Shown here: positions 33,592-37,908 of the stretch, piece after piece
How positions within the stretch are numbered: the stretch's first letter is position 1
Layout: every line of letters begins with the position of its first letter
Source of the DNA: Actinomycetes bacterium
GTDB taxonomy: Bacteria > Actinomycetota > Actinomycetes > Propionibacteriales > Propionibacteriaceae
DNA: 37,908 bases
Reading direction: 5' to 3'
NCBI GenBank assembly: GCA_021781735.1
Contig: JAJXWF010000011.1
Coordinates: forward strand, 1 to 37,908
Program-made: the position numbers and the translations under genes
The notes under the pieces: model-generated
Told to the model about the DNA's origin: nothing
Database searches by the model: none
The model's input: the letters and a program-made list of their open reading frames with translations, nothing else

Positions 33592-33672
33592 GGCTGGCGT
33601 TCTCGACGGTTCGGCTGGCGATCGCTGCCAGTTCCGCGGGGTTTTCGCCAGCCGGAGCAGCGATCGCCAGCC
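33592..33672. repeat. Dispersed stem-loop repeat, copy B
   Basis: A perfect 16-bp inverted repeat (arms 33613-33628 and 33657-33672) encloses a 28-nt loop. A further GGCTGGCG motif begins at 33592. Read on the minus strand it matches copy A at 14907-14966: same arm length, same loop length, and the first 17 loop bases TCCGGCTGGCGAAAACC identical. The arms contain the octamer GCGATCGC. Confidence 0.85.
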
Positions 33673-33731
33673 ACTCGAACCGGGCGGGTACGGGTCTCGC
33701 ATCGCCACTCGAACCGGGCGGGCACGGTCTC
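33671..33731. repeat. 34-bp period direct repeat
   Basis: CCACTCGAACCGGGCGGG, followed by a tACGG..TCTC tail, occurs at 33671 and again at 33705. The first copy begins inside the right arm of the stem-loop repeat. Confidence 0.75.
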
Positions 33732-33817
33732 CCGTCCCCCCTCGGACGCCGGCAATCCTGGGCTCACCCGCGCTGCCGCGCGCCGATGTCCCGCACGCCC
33801 CGTGGGAGGATGAGCCC

Positions 33818-35017
33818 ATGTCCGAGCCCAGCACCGTGGCGGTCACCATCACCGGCGCCGACCGTCCGGGGCTCACAGCCCAACTGGCCGAGGCGGTCTC
33901 GCAGGGGGACGCCGAGCTGCTCGACTTCGAGCAGACCGTGGTGCGCGGTCAGTTGAGCATCGGCATGCTGTTGTCGACCACGACCGACGAACTCGACGGC
34001 CTCGGGGGCCGGCTGCTCGGCATGGGCGAGAGCCTCGGGCTCAGCGTCCGAGTGCTCCCGGGGCAGGGGGACAACCCGCCCCGGCACGACCGCGCCATCG
34101 TCACGCTGCTCGGACGTCCACTGCTGGCGTCGCATCTGGCGGTCGCGGCGCGGATGATCCACGAACTGGGCGGCAACATCGACCGGGCACGTCGCCTGTC
34201 CCGTACCCCCTTGACAAGCATCGAACTGTGGGTCTCCCCGGTCGACGCCGTCATGCTGCGCCGGGTCATGGCGATCGCGGGGGCCGATTCGGGGTTCGAC
34301 GTCTCAGTCTCCCCCGCCGGCATCGTCCGGCACGGACGCCGGCTCGTGGTCATGGACGTCGACTCGACGCTGATCCGCGACGAGGTCATCGAACTGCTTG
34401 CCGCGCACGCGGGTCGCGGTGAGGAGGTGCGCCGGATCACCGAGCGGGCCATGCAGGGCGATCTCGACTTCACCGCGTCGCTCACCGAGCGGGTCCGGGC
34501 GCTCGCGGGGCTGCCGGACACCGTCTTCGCCGAGGTGCTGGCCGCGGTGCGACTCACCCCCGGCGCCCGGACGCTGATCTCCACGCTGAAAGAGCTCGGC
34601 CTGACCGTGGGAGTCGTCTCCGGCGGTTTCGCCGAGGTGGTCGTGCCGCTGGCCGAGCAGCTGGGCATCGACTATGCGCACGCCAATCGCCTCGAGGTCG
34701 TCGACGGACAGCTCACCGGGCGGATCATCGGCGACATCGTCGACCGGGCCACCAAGGCGCGCAAGCTGCGCGAGTGGGCCGCCGCCGAGCATCTCCCCCT
34801 GTCTCGGACGATCGCCATCGGCGATGGCGCCAACGACCTCGACATGCTTGCCGCCGCGGGGTTGGGGATCGCGTTCAATGCGAAACCCGCCGTGCGTGCG
34901 TCGGCCGACACGTCGCTGTCCCTGCCCTACCTCGACTCGGTGCTGTTCCTCATGGGGCTCAGCCGCGAGGAGGTCGACGACGCCACGGCGAGCTACCACG
35001 CCCGGCAGCAGGCGTGA
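33818..35017 (+). CDS. serB: Phosphoserine phosphatase SerB with N-terminal ACT domains
   Basis: This 399-residue enzyme makes L-serine from phosphoserine. Two ACT-like regions (about 5-80 and 92-165) precede a HAD domain. The nucleophile Asp180 and acid/base Asp182 are in VVMDVDSTLI, followed by the cap domain, the motif II Ser in VVSGGF and motif IV GDGANDLDML. The ACT domains may sense serine, as in mycobacterial SerB2. The ATG at 33818 has GGAGG eight bases upstream. Length fits the actinobacterial two-ACT form. Confidence 0.94.
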   Translation: MSEPSTVAVTITGADRPGLTAQLAEAVSQGDAELLDFEQTVVRGQLSIGMLLSTTTDELDGLGGRLLGMGESLGLSVRVLPGQGDNPPRHDRAIVTLLGRPLLASHLAVAARMIHELGGNIDRARRLSRTPLTSIELWVSPVDAVMLRRVMAIAGADSGFDVSVSPAGIVRHGRRLVVMDVDSTLIRDEVIELLAAHAGRGEEVRRITERAMQGDLDFTASLTERVRALAGLPDTVFAEVLAAVRLTPGARTLISTLKELGLTVGVVSGGFAEVVVPLAEQLGIDYAHANRLEVVDGQLTGRIIGDIVDRATKARKLREWAAAEHLPLSRTIAIGDGANDLDMLAAAGLGIAFNAKPAVRASADTSLSLPYLDSVLFLMGLSREEVDDATASYHARQQA

Positions 35018-35066
35018 GCACCGGGCGGCCCTTCCGCGCTGCCCCCACCTGCGACACGATGACCCC

Positions 35067-35456
35067 ATGACGATCCGTGGACGCCGGAATCCCCACCACC
35101 TCGGCACCGCCCTGAGCACGCGCGATCCCGAAGGATTGGCCCGCTTCTACTCCGGCCTGCTCGGGTGGACCTACCGGGTCGCCGACAAGACCTGGGTGAC
35201 GATGCTGGTGCCGGGCTCACGGACGTATCTCGCCTTCGCCCTCGACGAACATCACGAGCCGCCGGTCTGGCCGTCGGAGCCGGGCCGACCCGGTCAGCAG
35301 ATGCACCTCGACATCGGCGTCGACGAGCTCGGTCCGGCCGTCGAGGACGCCATCGCGCTGGGCGCGCGGCAGGCGAGCTTCCAGCCCCAGAACGACGTGC
35401 GCGTCATGCTCGACCCGGCAGGCCATCCGTTCTGCCTCTACCTCGAACACGACTGA
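35067..35456 (+). CDS. VOC-family (glyoxalase-fold) protein
   Basis: This 129-residue protein has the paired beta-alpha-beta-beta-beta modules of the vicinal oxygen chelate fold. The N-terminal module holds STRDPEGLARFYSGLLGW; the C-terminal one ends LDPAGHPFCLYLEHD with the usual DPxGHPFCL. The family includes glyoxalases, dioxygenases and binding proteins, so the reaction is open. The ATG at 35067 fits the family start, though no strong ribosome binding site is seen. It follows serB by 49 bases on the same strand and converges on the small gene at 35476. Confidence 0.8.
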   Translation: MTIRGRRNPHHLGTALSTRDPEGLARFYSGLLGWTYRVADKTWVTMLVPGSRTYLAFALDEHHEPPVWPSEPGRPGQQMHLDIGVDELGPAVEDAIALGARQASFQPQNDVRVMLDPAGHPFCLYLEHD

Positions 35457-35475
35457 CGGACCCCCACCCGAGAGG

Positions 35476-35754
35476 TCAGCGCCCCCGGAGAGCGAGGATC
35501 TCCCGCGCGGCGTCCGGATAGGCCGCCAACACCTCGTCGATCTCGATGGTCGCGGGCAGGTCGGCGGGGTCCTGATGCGACAGCAGGAACTCGGCGGTGG
35601 CCCGCGCCGTGGCTTCGTCGTCGCCGAGCAGCCCTCCGGTCAGGTCGCCCGCCCCATCGAGCAGCAGGACGCTGTCGATGGGCCCGTCGGGCGACTGCGC
35701 GCGCACCCGGTAGCCGCCCTGCTGACGGGCTTCGATCGTCACAGGATCATTCAT
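35476..35754 (-). CDS. Small conserved-looking protein of unknown function
   Basis: This 92-residue acidic protein begins MNDPVTIEARQQGGYRVRAQ and ends with a helical EVLAAYPDAAREILAL segment. I do not recognise the family. It looks genuine: the ATG at 35754 has GAGG just upstream, codon use matches the neighbours, and the frame is compact between real genes. The first half looks like short beta strands (YRVRAQSPDGPIDSVLLLD), the second half helical. It lies 45 bases downstream of the membrane protein gene on the same strand. Confidence 0.6.
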   Translation of the reverse strand: MNDPVTIEARQQGGYRVRAQSPDGPIDSVLLLDGAGDLTGGLLGDDEATARATAEFLLSHQDPADLPATIEIDEVLAAYPDAAREILALRGR

Positions 35755-35799
35755 CGTTCCTCGCTTCGCAGGCTGATGACGGGATGGGGCCCGGAGGGG

Positions 35800-37050
35800 T
35801 CACGATGACCTTCCGGGGTGGGGGCGCCGCATCGCCCGGACCCGGGCGACGAATCCGGACACCATGATCGGCACGAACAGGGCCACGGCGACGACTCCGA
35901 AGGTCCGCAACGCGATCCGTACCGGATCGGGGACCGGGATGAGCCAGGTAAGCACCGCGAGGTTGAGGCCCACGATCCGTGCGACGCCCCACCGCTCAAC
36001 CCGGTGCTGCACGGCCCGCACGACGCTGGGCCCGCCCCCGAGGACGACCGGGATCAGGTACGACAGGGCCCCGACCATCAGCTGCAGCCCGAACCCGAAT
36101 GCGGCCACCGCGGCGATCGTGCCGTAACCGTGGGCGACGGCCGTCCACGTGCGGGCGTGGGCGATGTGGGCGGCGGCCAGCACCAGCACGACGACCCACC
36201 AGACGAGCGCCAGGCTGACCGACATCGTCGAGACCTCGCCCGGGGGGCGCTGGTGGACCGGCACGATGAGCGCCCGCCCCCACCAGACGAGCCCGGCGAG
36301 GTACAGCACCAGGGCCGTCACCGACAGGGCGCGGGATCCCGCCAGGGGGGCGATGACCAGCACGGTGATGGCCAGCAGGAATACCGGAAGCGCCTGCTCG
36401 GCGAGGCGTTCCGCGCGGTCGTCGATTCGGGTGCGCAGCATCGTGGGCCACAGGGTCACCAGGGTTCCCGTCACCGTCAGCCCGATCCACCCGAGCAGCA
36501 ACGACAGCGAATGGGCGACGACCAGGCGTCCGACCCACTCCTCTCCGGGACGCCGGGCCAGCAGCACGCCCAACGTCGCACCCACCGGAACCCAGGCGGC
36601 CGCGGCGAGGTAGTACCGCAGGGTCACCCGGAACCTTCCGGGCAGCGCCGCGCGCCAGCGGCGCCCGAGCGCGATCGCGTGCCACGTCACCGCGGCCACC
36701 AGCAGCACCGCACCGGTGACCACCAGCCACCACAGGCGCGTCGGGACGCCGACCACGACCACCGCCGCCCCCGCCGTGACCAGCCACAGGCGAGCCGACT
36801 GGTGCGCGCGTGGGTCGAGGTCGGGCCGACTCCGGAGCAGCGCCTGGGCGAAGTGCAGGCTCCACACCAGCACCGCGTGGGTGAGCGCGCCCAGCAGCAC
36901 GAGGTGCACCAGTACCCAGCCGTGCTGCGGAACGACCCGGTGGGCGATCACCACGACCAGCGCTGCGGTGAGCCACAGCAGCGTGGGATAGTCACGCGCC
37001 GCCCACCGGTCGCCGCGCCTGGGCCGAGACCCCGACACGGCTTCAGGCAC
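35800..37050 (-). CDS. Polytopic membrane protein resembling the membrane part of actinobacterial copper nitrite reductases
   Basis: This 416-residue protein has about twelve hydrophobic helices. Early helices hold several His residues (His49, His58, His66 in LVHLVLLGALTHAVLVWSLHFAQ), and VVAHSLSLLLGWIGLTVTGTLVTLWPTMLRTRI lies in the middle. That wording recalls the N-terminal membrane domain of large actinobacterial multicopper oxidase/NirK fusion proteins and, more distantly, NnrS-like proteins. The copper oxidase part is absent here. This is recollection of family features, not an alignment. The GTG at 37050 has no clear ribosome binding site; a 16-codon frame with a strong one overlaps it. 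It is downstream of a SufR-like regulator on the same strand, which fits a redox or nitrogen-oxide role. Confidence 0.6.
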   Translation of the reverse strand: MPEAVSGSRPRRGDRWAARDYPTLLWLTAALVVVIAHRVVPQHGWVLVHLVLLGALTHAVLVWSLHFAQALLRSRPDLDPRAHQSARLWLVTAGAAVVVVGVPTRLWWLVVTGAVLLVAAVTWHAIALGRRWRAALPGRFRVTLRYYLAAAAWVPVGATLGVLLARRPGEEWVGRLVVAHSLSLLLGWIGLTVTGTLVTLWPTMLRTRIDDRAERLAEQALPVFLLAITVLVIAPLAGSRALSVTALVLYLAGLVWWGRALIVPVHQRPPGEVSTMSVSLALVWWVVVLVLAAAHIAHARTWTAVAHGYGTIAAVAAFGFGLQLMVGALSYLIPVVLGGGPSVVRAVQHRVERWGVARIVGLNLAVLTWLIPVPDPVRIALRTFGVVAVALFVPIMVSGFVARVRAMRRPHPGRSS

Positions 37051-37093
37051 GACGACTCAGCCGCGCCTTCCGGGCGTCCGGCTCAGCGGCCAT
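37043..37093 (-). CDS. Possible 16-codon leader ORF overlapping the membrane protein start
   Basis: ATG at 37093 is preceded by GGAGG with ideal 5-base spacing and encodes MAAEPDARKARLSRRA before a TGA that overlaps the GTG at 37050 by eight bases. The membrane protein itself has no good ribosome binding site, so this leader may deliver ribosomes to it. Alternatively the two are one gene interrupted by a one-base change, because the frames differ by one. Confidence 0.45.
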   Translation of the reverse strand: MAAEPDARKARLSRRA

Positions 37094-37103
37094 GGAAACC
37101 TCC

Positions 37104-37119
37104 AGATTTTACATGATCT
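37104..37119. promoter_or_regulatory. Imperfect AT-rich palindrome before the leader ORF
   Basis: AGATTTTACATGATCT has matched outer arms AGAT/ATCT and a partly symmetric core, in an unusually AT-rich 50-base stretch between the regulator stop and the leader ORF. On the minus strand it contains TAAAAT, a possible -10 element. It could be an operator for an internal promoter. Confidence 0.35.
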
Positions 37120-37132
37120 AACCCGGATCAAA

Positions 37133-37777
37133 TTACGCCGAACGGACAGCACCGTCCACCTCGGACAGCGGACCGAGCACGGCGCGGCAGGTGTCGCCGG
37201 TGACGAACGGATCAAGCGTCAGCACCTGAACCCCGGTGCCGGACGCGCCGAGCATGCCGTTGAGCACTCCGAGGTGGACACCGCAGACGACCTCCGGACT
37301 GCGACGGGCGAGATCGGCGAACGGGCACCCGTGGATCAACAACTGGTCGTGCTGGTCACCGGGAACGACCTCGGTGACGAAACCCATTTCGTCGAGTTCG
37401 CCGGCGACCGCTTCGACGGCCTGTCGCGACTCGTCGAACCTCCTCGCCGCGACCAGCCGGCGTCCGATGCTCTCACCCGCGAGCCGTGGAGCGACGGAAT
37501 CGGCGGTGGCCGCGGTGAGGATCTCGGCGAGCAGGCGGTGGGCACGGCCGGTCACCGCGGGATCGGGACCGGCCTCATACACGGTGCGGGGACGGCCCCG
37601 GCCGCCGGTGTGGACCGAGGAACGCTCGGCCTCGCCCTCTTCGACCAGACCCTCGAGGTGGAATCTCACGGTGTTGACATGCAAACTGACGAGCTGAGCC
37701 ACCTCGCGCACATCGAGGGGAATACCTCGCGTGCGCAGGGCGGACAACACCCGGGAACGACCATCACGCTCAGCCAT
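37133..37777 (-). CDS. SufR-like winged-helix regulator with conserved Cys residues
   Basis: This 214-residue regulator has an N-terminal winged helix (about 5-68) with VREVAQLVSLHVNTVRFHLEGLVEEG and a wing GGRGRPRTVYE. The C-terminal domain carries Cys151 (IHGCPF), Cys165 (VVCGVHLG) and Cys197 (GDTCRAV). The pattern resembles SufR-type regulators that bind an iron-sulfur cluster and respond to iron or redox state, including nitric oxide. The ATG at 37777 is preferred because the family start follows it; an in-frame GTG at 37792 is possible. A perfect palindrome lies about 47 bases upstream. It is followed by the membrane protein gene after a short gap, so it probably regulates that gene and itself. 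Confidence 0.78.
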   Translation of the reverse strand: MAERDGRSRVLSALRTRGIPLDVREVAQLVSLHVNTVRFHLEGLVEEGEAERSSVHTGGRGRPRTVYEAGPDPAVTGRAHRLLAEILTAATADSVAPRLAGESIGRRLVAARRFDESRQAVEAVAGELDEMGFVTEVVPGDQHDQLLIHGCPFADLARRSPEVVCGVHLGVLNGMLGASGTGVQVLTLDPFVTGDTCRAVLGPLSEVDGAVRSA

Positions 37778-37823
37778 ACCGCCAGTGTGCACGACGAAGG
37801 GCCATTCACCCCGCCGAATTGGT

Positions 37824-37850
37824 GCATATTCAGGAAATTCTTGAATATGC
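37824..37850. promoter_or_regulatory. Perfect AT-rich operator palindrome upstream of the SufR-like gene
   Basis: GCATATTCA - nine bases - TGAATATGC is a perfect 9-bp inverted repeat with a 9-nt spacer, in DNA far more AT-rich than the surroundings. Arms are 37824-37832 and 37842-37850. It is the probable binding site of the SufR-like protein and may also control a divergent gene beyond the window end. Confidence 0.7.
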
Positions 37851-37908
37851 TCCCGCGCAGCCCGAGCAAACCCTCATCGACGGTGCTATTTTCCACGGCT
37901 GCGATATT

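Larger units (their letters stand above)
33459..33817. other. Repeat-rich non-coding region of 0.36 kb
   Basis: Between the GH3 gene and serB there is no convincing gene. It holds two pairs of short tandem repeats and the second copy of the stem-loop repeat, listed separately. The final 50 bases contain the serB promoter region and a strong GGGAGG ribosome binding site. Confidence 0.6.

Noticed and set aside
33613-33672. GCGATCGC octamers as cyanobacterial HIP1 sites
   Set aside because: The octamer occurs in the arms of the stem-loop repeat, but the window's genes are actinobacterial and the octamer is part of a longer structure.

Overview
The window looks like chromosomal DNA from a high-GC Gram-positive bacterium (Actinomycetota). 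The evidence is strong G/C third-position bias, frequent GTG starts, ATGA/GTGA start-stop overlaps, a Nei2-type glycosylase beginning MPEGD, a PPK2 kinase, a DinB/mycothiol-transferase-like protein and a SufR-like regulator. I cannot name the genus. I see no rRNA, tRNA, CRISPR, phage or insertion-sequence genes.

Layout. (1) 1-6.1 kb: metZ coupled to a small DUF1737 gene, a Nei2 DNA glycosylase, a PPK2 polyphosphate kinase with a long charged tail, a secreted coiled-coil/CHAP cell-wall hydrolase, and an F420-reductase-like NAD(P)-binding protein. (2) 6.1-11.3 kb: a sensor kinase and an OmpR-type regulator arranged tail to tail. The regulator follows a coupled three-gene operon (flippase-like membrane protein, GT4 glycosyltransferase, PIG-L deacetylase) that has the enzyme logic of GPI or mycothiol initiation. 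(3) 11.4-15.1 kb: a GH38 alpha-mannosidase and a 0.7 kb non-coding region holding tandem repeats, a stem-loop repeat and a G-rich tract. (4) 15.1-22.5 kb: a Ca2+-type P-type ATPase coupled to an ABC-2 exporter pair, a divergent class II fumarase, and a DinB-like protein. (5) 22.5-29.8 kb: an L-fucose regulon on the minus strand with a divergent GntR/FCD regulator. (6) 29.8-33.8 kb: a LacI regulator divergent from a GH3 beta-glycosidase, then a second copy of the stem-loop repeat. (7) 33.8-37.9 kb: serB, a VOC protein, a small unknown gene, a polytopic membrane protein that resembles the membrane part of actinobacterial copper nitrite reductases, and a SufR-like Cys-containing regulator with a perfect AT-rich palindrome upstream.

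The fucose regulon encodes the non-phosphorylating route from fucoside to pyruvate plus lactate: GH29 fucosidase, aldo/keto reductase (fucose dehydrogenase), lactonase, fuconate dehydratase, SDR, and FAH-family diketo hydrolase. Its FucU/RbsD mutarotase gene has lost its middle in frame, yet it still overlaps both neighbours by ATGA. No sugar importer is present, and all three glycosidases (GH38, GH29, GH3) lack signal peptides, so they probably act on imported oligosaccharides.

The most unusual items are a 60-nt stem-loop repeat present twice with matching arm and loop lengths and one compensatory pair change, the internally deleted mutarotase, the convergent two-component pair whose two stop codons form a palindrome, and a 16-codon ORF with a strong ribosome binding site overlapping the start of the membrane protein.
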